A stretch of 64,000 nucleotides of DNA, taken from the NCBI GenBank assembly GCA_036489775.1, contig DASXFC010000032.1, positions 108,361 through 172,360 of the forward strand, read 5' to 3'. Below, piece after piece: positions 1-7,917 of the stretch. A program made the position numbers and the translations under genes. Each line of letters opens with the position of its first letter. The first letter of the stretch is position 1. The DNA comes from Bog-473 sp036489775 (lineage in GTDB: Bacteria > Actinomycetota > Acidimicrobiia > Acidimicrobiales > RAAP-2). The notes beneath the pieces were generated by a model. It saw only the letters and a program-made list of their open reading frames with translations, was not told the origin of the DNA and ran no database searches.

Positions 1-336
1 GCGCCCGGCTGCGTGCACGGGGCGGTGCTGCTGGCGACCTTCGACATCATCTTGACGGCGGCCAATGCCATTGCCGGGGCCACCGGTCCCACCGTGCGCC
101 TGGGCCTGCATTTCCGCAAGCCGACGCTGGCCTACGAGGAGGCCCAGTTCGAGGGTTGGGTGACCGAGGTGACCGATCGGCGCGTCTTCTCGAAGGGTCA
201 GATCGTCCAGGGCGGCGTGGTGACGGTGGAGGCCGAGGGCGAGTTCGCCATCTTGAACCGTGATGCGGTGGGCCGGATGGCCTCGGGGCGTCGCCAGGCC
301 TTCGAGCAGGAGAGCGCCACGGAGACCGGGGGCTGA
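1..336 (+). CDS. Hot-dog fold thioesterase (PaaI-like), 5' truncated by window edge
   Basis: The reading frame is open from base 1, so the true start lies outside the window; 111 codons are visible, followed by a TGA. The segment APGCVHGAVLLATFD matches the active-site turn and helix of PaaI/hot-dog acyl-CoA thioesterases, where an HGG-like motif precedes the central helix. The downstream LHFRKPT and EAEGEF segments fit the beta-strands that complete the fold. The family hydrolyses acyl-CoA thioesters in the cytoplasm. A second hot-dog protein follows after 3 bases, so the two are probably co-transcribed. The substrate cannot be told from sequence. Confidence 0.75.
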   Translation, partial: APGCVHGAVLLATFDIILTAANAIAGATGPTVRLGLHFRKPTLAYEEAQFEGWVTEVTDRRVFSKGQIVQGGVVTVEAEGEFAILNRDAVGRMASGRRQAFEQESATETGG

Positions 337-339
337 ACC

Positions 340-774
340 GTGCCGGCGCGCCAGTCCCTCACACCGTCGCGCCGACCCGAGGACTACATCTTCTCGCACA
401 CGCTGCGGACCCGTTTCGCCGAAACCGATGCCATGGGCATCGTGCATCATGCCGCTTACCTGCCCTACCTCGAAGAGGCGCGGGTGGAGTTCCTGCGGCA
501 TCTTGGGCACCCGTACCAAGAGGTGCGCCAGGGAGGCGTCGATATGGCGGTCCTCGAGATTGCGGTGCAGTACCGCGCCCCGTTGCGCTTCGACGAGGAG
601 GTGACGGTGCACCTGTGGGCCGGTGCGGTCACCGGAGCGACGTTCCAGGTGGCGTACCTCTTGACGGTCGAGGGGCAGGCGCGGGCCACCGCGGTCAGTG
701 TGCACGGCTGCGTCGACCAGCGGGGCCGGGCGGCGCGCCTGCCGGCCTGGGTGGGCGAAACCTTCACTGAATAG
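340..774 (+). CDS. Acyl-CoA thioesterase, YbgC/FcbC (4-hydroxybenzoyl-CoA thioesterase-like) family
   Basis: This 144-aa protein begins with GTG 3 bases after the preceding thioesterase gene. The segment FAETDAMGIVHHAAYLPYLE is the hallmark of the YbgC/FcbC family: the Asp in the D-x-x-G-I-V-H stretch is the catalytic carboxylate. The length is typical (about 130-150 aa). The family hydrolyses short-chain or aromatic acyl-CoA esters; the actual substrate is unknown. It is probably in an operon with the upstream hot-dog gene and converges on the tetR gene at 803-1381. Confidence 0.88.
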   Translation: MPARQSLTPSRRPEDYIFSHTLRTRFAETDAMGIVHHAAYLPYLEEARVEFLRHLGHPYQEVRQGGVDMAVLEIAVQYRAPLRFDEEVTVHLWAGAVTGATFQVAYLLTVEGQARATAVSVHGCVDQRGRAARLPAWVGETFTE

Positions 775-802
775 TTGTCCGGCTGGCCGGGCGCGGCTCG
801 GC

Positions 803-1381
803 TCAGAGCGAGACGATCAATCGTTCGAAGGCGGACGTCATGGCCCGCTTCGCCGCGGCGGGGTCGTCGGACCGGGCCACCACCAGGCCGGCCTGCATAA
901 TGGCGCCGAGTAGGAGATGGGCCCAGGGCTCGACGGCGTCAGGCGTCAGCCGACCCTGTTCGACGGCCAAACCGAGCACCGCCTTGATGGCACCGAAGCC
1001 ATAGCGCTCGTCGATCTCGTGCCAGCGGTTCCAGCCCAACACGGTGGGGCCTTCGAGCATGACAATGCGCTGCACGTCGGGGCGCAGGCTCACGTCGAGA
1101 AAGGTGGCGAAGCCGGCCGAGAGCATCCGCGCCGGGTCCGTCTCGGTCAGCGCGGACTTCATCACCACGGCGGTGAGTTCGCTCTCGACCGTCTCGAAGA
1201 CGGCGTCGAAGAGCGCTGTCTTCGAGGGGAAGTGGTGATACATGGCGCCCCGGCTGACGGCGGCAGTGGCCAGGATCTCCTCGGTCGGGGTGTCGGCGAA
1301 GCCGCGCTCGGCGAAGAGCCGGCGGGCCGTGGCCACGAGTTTCCCCCGGGTTGCCTCGGTGCGTTCGGCCTGCGTGGGCAC
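803..1381 (-). CDS. TetR family transcriptional regulator
   Basis: This 192-aa protein has a typical TetR N-terminal helix-turn-helix: RRLFAERGFADTPTEEILA, then AAVSRGAMYHHFPSKTALFD at about residues 17-55. The C-terminal ligand-binding domain is poorly conserved, as usual. It starts with GTG 55 bases from the divergent hydrolase gene at 1437. A TAGGGT box lies 6 bases upstream of the GTG, so the transcript may be leaderless. The inferred role is autorepression and repression of the hydrolase through the inverted repeat in the shared intergenic region. The effector is unknown. Confidence 0.92.
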   Translation of the reverse strand: MPTQAERTEATRGKLVATARRLFAERGFADTPTEEILATAAVSRGAMYHHFPSKTALFDAVFETVESELTAVVMKSALTETDPARMLSAGFATFLDVSLRPDVQRIVMLEGPTVLGWNRWHEIDERYGFGAIKAVLGLAVEQGRLTPDAVEPWAHLLLGAIMQAGLVVARSDDPAAAKRAMTSAFERLIVSL

Positions 1382-1400
1382 GGGAAAACCCTACACGGTC

Positions 1401-1429
1401 TTTACAAACAGACAGTTGGTATGTAAAGT
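1401..1429 (+). promoter_or_regulatory. Promoter of the hydrolase gene with embedded TetR operator
   Basis: TTTACA at 1401-1406 and TAAAGT at 1424-1429 are separated by exactly 17 bases and look like a sigma-70-type promoter. The ATG at 1437 is 7 bases beyond the -10 box, so the mRNA is probably leaderless. The arms TTTACAAAC (1401) and the complement of GTATGTAAA (ending 1427) form an 8-of-9 inverted repeat, a likely binding site for the divergent TetR regulator. Confidence 0.6.
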
Positions 1430-1436
1430 GACGGGC

Positions 1437-2312
1437 ATGTCTACTCCCACCAAAACCAGCCATCTGATGGACCGCAAGGTCGTCGCCCTCAGCGCCGGCG
1501 ACATCGCCTATGCCGAGACGGGGGAGGGCCCGACCGCCCTCTTCGTCCACGGCGTGCTCGTCAACGCCGACCTGTGGCGCCATGCCGTCGTCCAGACCTC
1601 GGACCTCCGGCGCTGTGTGGCGCTGGACCTGCCGGGCCACGGCGCCAGCACCCTGGATGCCGGGGCCGATGCCTCGCTCGGTGGCCTGGCCGCCCTGCTC
1701 GAGGAATTCTGCGCGGCGCTGGACCTGGGACCAGTCGACCTGGTGGCCAACGACACCGGCGGCGCCGTGGCGCAGGTGTTCGCGGTGACGCATCCGGAAC
1801 GCATCAGGACCTTGACCCTCACCAACTGTGACGTCTACGACAACTTCCCGCCCGCCGCCTTTGCCCCGCTGGTCGAGCTGGCCAAGCAAGGAGAGTTCGG
1901 CCCGATGGTGGCGGCCATGGCCGGTGACTTGGCCGTGGCCCGCAGTGAGATCGGTTTCGCCCAGGGCTACCAGCGTCCCGAGGATCTCAGCGACGAGCTG
2001 CTGCACAGCTACCTCGACCCCTTCGTGGTCGATCAGGGCCGGGCGCTCGAGCGCATCCTGAGCGAAGCATCCGCCGACGAGCTGGTGGCTATCGAACCAC
2101 TGCTGGCCAAGTTCCGGGCGCCCACCCAGGTGGTGTGGGGCACGGGCGACCTCTTCTTCGAGCCGTTCTGGGCCGACCGGCTCCAGAGCATGATCCCCAG
2201 CGTCGAACGGGTGACCCAGCTCGACGGGGCGATGCTCTTCTTCCCCGACGAGCGGGCGGACGAGCTGGTGCCGCTGCTCCGCAGTTTCTGGCAGGCCCAT
2301 CTGAGCTGGTGA
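1437..2312 (+). CDS. Alpha/beta hydrolase
   Basis: This 291-aa alpha/beta-hydrolase-fold protein shows the oxyanion-hole region FVHGV near residue 38, LDLPGHGAS near 64-71, and the nucleophile elbow VANDTGGA near 103-110. The elbow residue is Asp106, as in dehalogenase and epoxide-hydrolase branches, rather than Ser. The usual C-terminal catalytic GHF segment is replaced by GAMLFFPDE, so no obvious catalytic His is present. The ATG at 1437 is chosen because a promoter -10 box ends 7 bases upstream and the family N-terminus begins there. The gene is divergent from the tetR gene, which probably represses it. The substrate is unknown. Confidence 0.85.
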   Translation: MSTPTKTSHLMDRKVVALSAGDIAYAETGEGPTALFVHGVLVNADLWRHAVVQTSDLRRCVALDLPGHGASTLDAGADASLGGLAALLEEFCAALDLGPVDLVANDTGGAVAQVFAVTHPERIRTLTLTNCDVYDNFPPAAFAPLVELAKQGEFGPMVAAMAGDLAVARSEIGFAQGYQRPEDLSDELLHSYLDPFVVDQGRALERILSEASADELVAIEPLLAKFRAPTQVVWGTGDLFFEPFWADRLQSMIPSVERVTQLDGAMLFFPDERADELVPLLRSFWQAHLSW

Positions 2313-2365
2313 TGCGGGGCAGCCGGGTCGGCTCGGGTTGCTGAGCCGGCGTCGCAACCGGCCAG

Positions 2366-2371
2366 TACGGT
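2366..2371 (+). promoter_or_regulatory. -10 box, probable leaderless promoter
   Basis: TACGGT fits the actinobacterial TAnnnT -10 consensus and ends 7 bases before the ATG at 2379. No Shine-Dalgarno sequence fits in the gap, so a leaderless transcript is the simplest reading. Confidence 0.4.
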
Positions 2372-2378
2372 GCGCTCC

Positions 2379-2924
2379 ATGTCAGAGGATGCGGATCGTT
2401 ACGCCCGGGTATCGAGTGGCTTCACCGAGCGATTGGCCGGGATGGGGCCGGACCAGTGGTCGCTGCCAACGCCGTGCGAGGAATGGACGGTGCGCGACCT
2501 GGTCACGCACGTCATCGACACCCAGCGCCGGGTGCTCGGCCTGCTCGGTGGTTCGGTCACTCCGGCCGACCGTGACGGTGATCTGCTGGCCCAATGGTTC
2601 GAGGCCAGCGCCGGGCTGCTCGAGGCGGTGCGCGACCCAGCCCGGGCCGAGGCCGAGGTGCAGGCCTTTGCCGGGCCGGCTCGCTTCGCCGGGCTGGTCG
2701 GTGGCCTGGCCTGTTCGGACACGGTGGTCCACACCTGGGACCTGGCCCGGGCCACTGGTCAGCCCGAGTCCCTCGATCCCGGCGCCGTCGAGCACTGCGC
2801 CGGTGTGATCGCCTCGTTCGGTGAGGCCATGCGCCGGCCAGGTGGCTTCGGTCCGGCTCTCGAGTGCCCGGCCGACGCCGACGCCCAGAGCAAGTTTTTG
2901 CACTTCGCCGGGCGAGCCGTCTAA
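2379..2924 (+). CDS. TIGR03086-type (DinB/maleylpyruvate isomerase-like) metal-binding protein
   Basis: This 181-aa protein contains WSLPTPCEEWTVRDLVTHVI at about residues 29-48 and DTVVHTWDLARATG in the middle. These are the metal-binding signatures of the actinobacterial TIGR03086/MDMPI N-terminal fold (DinB-like four-helix bundle with His ligands). Members of this superfamily use thiol cofactors such as mycothiol, but the reaction here cannot be assigned. The ATG at 2379 is preferred over GTG at 2370 because the latter overlaps the -10 box. The gene stands alone between the hydrolase and an AraC-type gene. Confidence 0.8.
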   Translation: MSEDADRYARVSSGFTERLAGMGPDQWSLPTPCEEWTVRDLVTHVIDTQRRVLGLLGGSVTPADRDGDLLAQWFEASAGLLEAVRDPARAEAEVQAFAGPARFAGLVGGLACSDTVVHTWDLARATGQPESLDPGAVEHCAGVIASFGEAMRRPGGFGPALECPADADAQSKFLHFAGRAV

Positions 2925-2933
2925 GCCGCCACG

Positions 2934-3374
2934 GTGCCCGCCCCTGAACGCGTCGGGTACCTACGCCAAGCCCGTGACCTGATGGATCGGCACTTCGCGG
3001 AGCCGTTGGACCTGGACCGGTTGGCGGCGGAGAGCGGGTTTTCCAAGTTCCACTTCGCCCGCTCGTTCAAGGACGCCTACGGCGAGACGCCAGCGCAGTA
3101 CCTGACCCGGCGACGGGTCGAGCGGGCCAAGGACCTGCTGCGCCGCGCCAACCTCACGGTGACCGAAGTCTGCATGCTGGTCGGCTTCTCCAGTTTGGGT
3201 TCGTTCAGTACCCGCTTCAGCGAGCTGGTGGGCATGTCGCCGTCGGTGTAGCAGCGACGCCAGGCCGAACAGGGCGGGCCGCCGCCCATCCCGGGCTGCT
3301 TCGTCATGGACTGGAGCCGGCCGCGCCCGGATTCCGCAATCTCGGAGAAGCCTGGCGACGAGGTGCCGTCGTAA
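2934..3374 (+). pseudogene. AraC family helix-turn-helix regulator with in-frame TAG stop
   Basis: Codons 2934-3248 encode an AraC/XylS DNA-binding domain of 105 aa with two HTH motifs (LDRLAAESGFSKFHFARSF and VTEVCMLVGFSSLGSFSTRF). The frame meets TAG at 3249-3251, directly after GMSPS-V. It then stays open for 40 more codons to TAA at 3372, encoding a tail with PPPIPGCFVMDWSRP. Small AraC proteins found beside VOC-family genes usually continue past the MSPS motif with Tyr-Arg and a PGCF-type tail, so TAG probably replaced a tyrosine codon. The HTH part may still be functional, or the stop may be read through. A VOC protein follows at 3420. Confidence 0.7.
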
Positions 3375-3419
3375 CTTGACCACGTCGCCTATGACGTGTG
3401 CCGAACAAGGAGCAACTCG

Positions 3420-3860
3420 ATGATCACCCGCCAGTCCCATACCAGCGTCTTCGTCCTCGATCAGGATTCGGCCAAGGCCTTCTACACCGAGAAGCTGGGC
3501 TTCGATCTGGTCATGGACTTCAGCATGGGGGAGGACTTCGAGGGATCAGGTGCCGGCTTCCGCTGGCTGACCGTATCGGTGCCGGGCCAGCCCGATCTCC
3601 AACTCATCCTGTCGTCGTGCTCGATGGGTCGTTCTCCCGAAGAGGCCGAGAAGCTGCGGGCACTGGTGGCGGGTGGCGCCATGGGGCTCGGGGTGCTGGC
3701 GACGGACGATTGCCAACGCACCTACGAGGAGCTGTCGGCCAAGGGAGTGACCTTCCTGGCCCCACCGACCGAACGGCCCTATGGCATCGAGGCCACGTTG
3801 CGCGACGATTCGGGCAACATGATCAGCCTGACCCAGGCGTTCGCCATGCCGAACCTCTGA
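3420..3860 (+). CDS. VOC (glyoxalase/bleomycin-resistance fold) family protein
   Basis: This 146-aa protein is preceded by the strong ribosome binding site AAGGAG at 3407-3412. The N-terminal segment TSVFVLDQDSAKAFYTEKLG is the typical first beta-alpha-beta-beta unit of the vicinal oxygen chelate fold. The second unit (GVTFLAPPTERPYGIEATLR, then DDSGNMISLTQ) matches the metal-binding half. Such proteins bind a divalent metal and act as lyases, isomerases or resistance proteins; the substrate is unknown. It lies directly downstream of the interrupted AraC-type gene, a frequent pairing, so the regulator probably controlled it. Confidence 0.88.
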   Translation: MITRQSHTSVFVLDQDSAKAFYTEKLGFDLVMDFSMGEDFEGSGAGFRWLTVSVPGQPDLQLILSSCSMGRSPEEAEKLRALVAGGAMGLGVLATDDCQRTYEELSAKGVTFLAPPTERPYGIEATLRDDSGNMISLTQAFAMPNL

Positions 3861-3912
3861 TGGCCTCGGGCGACGACTGACCGTCGGGGCTCTTGACAGG
3901 GCCGGGTTAATC

Positions 3913-3930
3913 CATAACCATATGGTTATG
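3913..3930. promoter_or_regulatory. 18-bp perfect palindrome, ArsR operator
   Basis: CATAACCATATGGTTATG is a perfect inverted repeat that overlaps both candidate start codons (ATG 3922 and 3928) of the arsR-type gene. A TTGACA -35 box lies at 3893-3898. The position fits an autoregulatory operator for the ArsR dimer. Confidence 0.75.
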
Positions 3931-4275
3931 CAAGGAACCCTGACCGAGAGCGAGCTCGACCGGGCCTTCGGTGCCTTAGCCGATCCGACCCGGCGGGCCA
4001 TCTTGGCCCGGCTGCGCGACGGCGAGGCCGGGGTCCTCGAGGTGGCTGCTCCGTTCGCCATGAGTCAGCCCGCCATCTCCAAGCACCTCAACGTGCTCGA
4101 GGGGGCCGGCTTGATCTCACGTCACCGCCGCGCCCGTAGCCGACTGTGCCGACTCGAACCCGAACGACTCAAGGAGCTCTCCGACTGGGTCGGTTCCTAC
4201 CGCGAGTTCTGGGAGGCCAGCTTCGAGCGCCTCGAGTCCTACATCGAAGACCTACAGAAGGAGGACACCCCATGA
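3922..4275 (+). CDS. ArsR family transcriptional regulator (SRPBCC-associated type)
   Basis: This 117-aa winged-helix protein carries the family core FGALADPTRRAILARL near residues 16-31 and the recognition helix MSQPAISKHLNVLEGAGLI near 49-67, followed by wing residues SRHRRARSR. No Cys-based metal site is visible, which fits the non-metal ArsR branch that regulates an adjacent SRPBCC/AHSA1 gene. ATG 3922 or 3928 could be the start; both lie inside the operator. The stop overlaps the next gene start (ATGA), so the two are translationally coupled. Confidence 0.92.
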   Translation: MVMQGTLTESELDRAFGALADPTRRAILARLRDGEAGVLEVAAPFAMSQPAISKHLNVLEGAGLISRHRRARSRLCRLEPERLKELSDWVGSYREFWEASFERLESYIEDLQKEDTP

Positions 4276-4757
4276 GCATCACCGAAACCCTTGAGATGGT
4301 GACGCCCGAAGGTCAGCCCACCATCGAGTTGCGCTGCTTCGTCAAGGCGCCGCCTGAGCTCCTCTTCGAGGTGTGGACCAAACCCGAGCACGTGCGCAAC
4401 TGGTGGGGGCCGGAGCGCCTGGCCACCATCGAGTGTGACATCGACCTGCGGGTGGGTGGCCAGTGGCGCTGCGTCCACCAAGCGCCCGACGGTCAGACCT
4501 TTGCCTTCTATGGCGAGTACCTCGAGATCGAACCGCCTCACAAGTTGGTCAGGACCTGGATCTGGGAGGGCATGCCCGACCAGGCTGCCATCGAGTTGGT
4601 GTATTTCGAGGCGGCCGACGGCGGCACCGTGATTCACGGCACGACCACCCACCCCTCGGTGGAAGCCCGGGACCAGCACCTGACCAACGGCATGGAAGAA
4701 GGCATGCGCGACACCTTCCGCCGGCTCACCGAGCTGGTGGCCGCACTGGTCGGGTAG
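4272..4757 (+). CDS. SRPBCC/AHSA1 (START-like) domain protein
   Basis: This 161-aa protein shows the AHSA1/SRPBCC pattern: RCFVKAPPELLFEVWTKPEH, WWGPERL, LRVGGQWRC, GEYLEIEPPHKLVRTW and a C-terminal GMRDTFRRLTELV helix. These form the helix-grip cavity that binds hydrophobic ligands. The start ATG overlaps the arsR stop by 4 bases, making a two-gene operon seen widely in actinobacteria, where the regulator controls the partner in response to an unknown signal. The stop codon abuts the stop of the convergent permease gene. Confidence 0.9.
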   Translation: MSITETLEMVTPEGQPTIELRCFVKAPPELLFEVWTKPEHVRNWWGPERLATIECDIDLRVGGQWRCVHQAPDGQTFAFYGEYLEIEPPHKLVRTWIWEGMPDQAAIELVYFEAADGGTVIHGTTTHPSVEARDQHLTNGMEEGMRDTFRRLTELVAALVG

Positions 4758-5963
4758 TTACACCGTGCGTAGCGCATCGGTCGGCGAGAGGCGGGCGGCG
4801 CGCAGCGCCGGGAGCAGTCCAGCTACGGCGCCGATGACCAAGGCGGCGCCGAAGCCGCCGGCCCAAGCCAGGGTCGGCACCACGACCGACCAGTGCTTGG
4901 TGGAGGCGTAGATGGCGACCGCCATCGACCCGGCTCCGACGCCGATGCCTCCGCCCAACAGTGAGAGCAGGATGGCTTCGGAGAGGAACTGCACCCGGAT
5001 GTGACCCTTGGTGGCACCGAGGGCACGACGCAGGCCGATCTCACTGCGCCGCTCCAGCACCGAGATCACCATGATGTTGGCCACGCCCACCGCGCCGACC
5101 AGCAGGGCAACGGCACCCAGACCAAGAAAGAGGTCGTTGAGTGCATCCTTCGCATCAGCCTGAGCGACCAGGGCGTTGGAGGGCTGGCTCACATCGACAT
5201 CACTGGGCGATTCAGGGTCGGCAGTCGAACCCAGGACGGCGTCAACCGCGTTGACCTCGCTGGTCTGGGCCCGCACGTAGATGGTGCTGGGGTGGCCGTC
5301 GAACCCGAGGTACTTCTCGGCGGCCGGGAACCCCACCAGGACCGACGAGTCGATCTCCGGCGTCAGGGTGGCGGGTTTGAGGATGCCCACGACGTAGAAC
5401 CACTGATTGCCGACCCAGATGCGCTCGCCGGAGAACACTCGGTCGATGCCGAGCAGTTGGGCGGCCTGGGCGCCCAGCACGCAGACAGGCTCGTGGGCCG
5501 TCGCCGCGTTGAGGTAGTGCCCGGCGAACAGCGAGGTACTGACGGCGGCTGGCAGTTCGAGGCTGCTGGCGTCGACGCTGAGGCCGTCGCTGTCGACCGA
5601 GGGGATGAGGTTGCTGCGGTAGGCGTCGGCACTGGTGGCACCGATGTACTGGGTCTGGGTCACCGGGCCGATGCGGGCGATCATGGCCGGCGCCGTCTTG
5701 GGGAGCTCGGTGGTGTCGCCGAAGAAGTTCTGGCCGTTGGTCACGGTGAGCAGGTTGGTGCCGAGGCGGTTGATCTCGGCCAGCAGTCCGGCCTGCGAGG
5801 AGGAGGACAAGCCGAGGACGGCCACGATGGCCGCCACTCCGATGGCGATGCCGATGGCGGAGAGTGCGGCACGTAGGCGGCGGGTGCGCACGCCGACGCT
5901 GGCCACCCGGAGCAGGTCGCCGAAACCGAGCCGGCGCGGGGTCAGGACCATGGTGGTCGTCAC
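4758..5963 (-). CDS. ABC transporter permease, MacB/FtsX type
   Basis: This 401-aa protein has the MacB-like topology. An N-terminal transmembrane helix (ALSAIGIAIGVAAIVAVLGL, about residues 33-52) is followed by a large extracytoplasmic MacB-type domain. Three C-terminal helices follow, with the FtsX signature around VANIMVISVLERRSEIGLRR and the final RAARLSPTDALRT. It should form the membrane part of a tripartite-like exporter with the ATPase (5960-6751) and the adaptor (6748-7917). Its start overlaps the ATPase stop by 4 bases. The substrate is unknown. Confidence 0.9.
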   Translation of the reverse strand: MTTTMVLTPRRLGFGDLLRVASVGVRTRRLRAALSAIGIAIGVAAIVAVLGLSSSSQAGLLAEINRLGTNLLTVTNGQNFFGDTTELPKTAPAMIARIGPVTQTQYIGATSADAYRSNLIPSVDSDGLSVDASSLELPAAVSTSLFAGHYLNAATAHEPVCVLGAQAAQLLGIDRVFSGERIWVGNQWFYVVGILKPATLTPEIDSSVLVGFPAAEKYLGFDGHPSTIYVRAQTSEVNAVDAVLGSTADPESPSDVDVSQPSNALVAQADAKDALNDLFLGLGAVALLVGAVGVANIMVISVLERRSEIGLRRALGATKGHIRVQFLSEAILLSLLGGGIGVGAGSMAVAIYASTKHWSVVVPTLAWAGGFGAALVIGAVAGLLPALRAARLSPTDALRTV

Positions 5964-6751
5964 GATGGGTCGACCCCTTCTTGTGCTCGGGCCCGCCGGG
6001 TGTCGGCCACGATGCGTCCGTCGAGCATCTGGATCTGCCGGGGCAGCCGCGCGGCCAGTTCCCGGTCGTGGGTGATGACGATGATGGTGGCGCCCTCAGC
6101 ATTGAGTGCCTTGAGCAGGGCGAGGATGGAAGCGCCGGTGACGCTGTCGAGGTTCCCGGTGGGCTCGTCGGCCAGCACAATGGCGGGACGGCCGACCAGG
6201 GCGCGCGCAATGGCGATGCGCTGACGCTCCCCACCCGAGAGTTGGGTGGGGCGGGCGCCGGAGCGATGGCCCAATCCCACCTGGGTCAGGGCGCGGTGGG
6301 CCGCTTGGCGGCGCTCGTCCACCGGGACCCCGGCGTAGAGCAATCCGTCCGCCACGTTCTCGAGGGCGGTGGCGTGTTCGGCCAGGAAGAACTGCTGGAA
6401 GACGAAGCCGATCTGCTCGGCTCGCAGCGCGGCCAACTCGCGATCTGACAGGGACGAAACGTCGACGCCGGTGATGCGGACGATGCCGGTACTGGGGCGG
6501 TCCAGGGTGCCCATCAGATGCAACAGGGTGGACTTGCCCGACCCGGACGGGCCGACAATGGCCGCGAGTTCCCCTCGCCGGACCGCGAAGCTGACGCCGC
6601 CCAACGCGGTCACCGGCGGTTCGGTGGGGTAGTGCTTGGTGACGCCCTCCATTTCGAGGACGACGGCCGTGCCATTGGTCGATGGTTGGCTCGACGAGAA
6701 GGGCATCGTCGCGGTGGGCTGGCCTCCGGGGCCGGTGCGGCTGATCGTCAC
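5960..6751 (-). CDS. ABC transporter ATP-binding protein, MacB/LolD type
   Basis: This 263-aa ATPase has Walker A GPSGSGKST, the Q-loop region FVFQQFFLAEH, signature LSGGERQRIAIARAL and Walker B IVLADEPTG, in the order expected of the LolD/MacB subfamily. A 30-residue leader precedes the ATPase core. The start is a GTG that overlaps the adaptor stop by 4 bases, and its own stop overlaps the permease start by 4 bases. The four genes from 8552 to 4758 therefore form one tightly coupled operon. Confidence 0.93.
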   Translation of the reverse strand: MTISRTGPGGQPTATMPFSSSQPSTNGTAVVLEMEGVTKHYPTEPPVTALGGVSFAVRRGELAAIVGPSGSGKSTLLHLMGTLDRPSTGIVRITGVDVSSLSDRELAALRAEQIGFVFQQFFLAEHATALENVADGLLYAGVPVDERRQAAHRALTQVGLGHRSGARPTQLSGGERQRIAIARALVGRPAIVLADEPTGNLDSVTGASILALLKALNAEGATIIVITHDRELAARLPRQIQMLDGRIVADTRRARAQEGVDPS

Positions 6752-7917
6752 GAGGAAGCCGGGATCACGATGCGCTGCCCCGCTTGGATCCCCGATCCGG
6801 TGACGGCCACCTCGTCGTCGGCGTCGTCGAAGAGACCGAGCGACACCGGCTCGATGGTGTGCACGCCCTTGGCTCCGATGACCTCGATCCCGTAGCCGCC
6901 GTCAGACAGAGCGAGCAGGGCGTCCACCGGCACGACCAATGCGTTCTTCTCGCTGGCCGTGGTGATCGTTACCTCGACGGGGGCCTGATCGAGCGAGCCG
7001 GTGGCGCTCGGATCGGTGGGGGCGACCAGGACCGTGATGGTCGGGCTGCTCGAGTCGCCGGGGGAGCCGTCATCGGACGGCGTGGTAGCCACGGTGCCGA
7101 CCGATGTCACCGTGCCCGGAGTGGTCTCGTTGTCGGGGAGGGTGATGGTGACCGAGTCGCCGACCGCCACTTCACTCTGCTCGTCGGCATCGAGGTCGAT
7201 GGTGACCACGCGTCCCGTCGACGTCCCGGTCAGCAGCGTCGAACCGGGTTGGGCGGAACCACCCAGCACCGTGTTGGTGCCGTCGGCGGTGATCCGTACG
7301 GCAGTCGGCTCGAAGACGAACTGGCCAAGGCTCAAGGTGCCGCTTCGGGTGACGCCGATCGCGGCCTGGAGCTTCTTGACCCCGTACTCGGTGGCGGCCG
7401 TGAAGGTGTCACCCGAGGGCGCCGTCTCGCCGCTCGAATACTCTCCCAGCGCCACCAGGTCGTAGTTGAGTTGCTCGACGTCTGCGCCACTTTCCCCTTC
7501 TGAGAGGTTGCGATAGGCCGGGGTCGCCCCGTACAGGAGCACGACCGGCGAGCCATTGATGTCGTAGAGGGTTTGGCCCCGTGACACCACCTGCCCGATG
7601 GCCGGAAGCCAGGTGATGGTGCCCTGGGCCGTGCCCACGATCGAATAACTGCCGGTGTAGCCCAAGGTGGCGTCCACCTGTGTCTGGGAGGTGATGGACT
7701 CCTGAGCCACGGTGGCGACCGATGTGGGGTCCGGGTTGGCCGAGCCAACTCCGGGCGACCCGTTGCCGCGCAGGGCAAAGCCACCTGCAACGGCACCGGC
7801 GACGACCAGCAGGATGCCCCCGATCACCACTGGCCGCCGACGCCTCGGTACCGGTGCTGGCTCGGGGCTGCCGAACGCGAGGTGCGGTGGCGATGAAGTT
7901 GGCGCGTCGATGCTCAT
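6748..7917 (-). CDS. Membrane fusion/adaptor protein (HlyD-like) with peptidoglycan-binding-like domain
   Basis: This 389-aa protein has one N-terminal transmembrane helix (RRPVVIGGILLVVAGAVAGG) and then an extracytoplasmic region. The segment LSEGESGADVEQLNYDLVAL resembles a PG_binding_1 repeat inserted in the adaptor, as is common in Gram-positive MacA-like proteins. The C-terminal part (VEVTITTASEKNALVVPVDALLAL) is the beta-barrel seen in HlyD-type adaptors. It probably links the permease to the cell wall. Its start overlaps the upstream lipoprotein stop by 1 base. Confidence 0.85.
   Translation of the reverse strand: MSIDAPTSSPPHLAFGSPEPAPVPRRRRPVVIGGILLVVAGAVAGGFALRGNGSPGVGSANPDPTSVATVAQESITSQTQVDATLGYTGSYSIVGTAQGTITWLPAIGQVVSRGQTLYDINGSPVVLLYGATPAYRNLSEGESGADVEQLNYDLVALGEYSSGETAPSGDTFTAATEYGVKKLQAAIGVTRSGTLSLGQFVFEPTAVRITADGTNTVLGGSAQPGSTLLTGTSTGRVVTIDLDADEQSEVAVGDSVTITLPDNETTPGTVTSVGTVATTPSDDGSPGDSSSPTITVLVAPTDPSATGSLDQAPVEVTITTASEKNALVVPVDALLALSDGGYGIEVIGAKGVHTIEPVSLGLFDDADDEVAVTGSGIQAGQRIVIPASS

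Noticed and set aside
939..2357. Long minus-strand ORF opposite tetR and the hydrolase gene
   Set aside because: It is antisense to two genes with clear families. Its translation is low-complexity Arg/Gly/His-rich text typical of GC-rich shadow frames.
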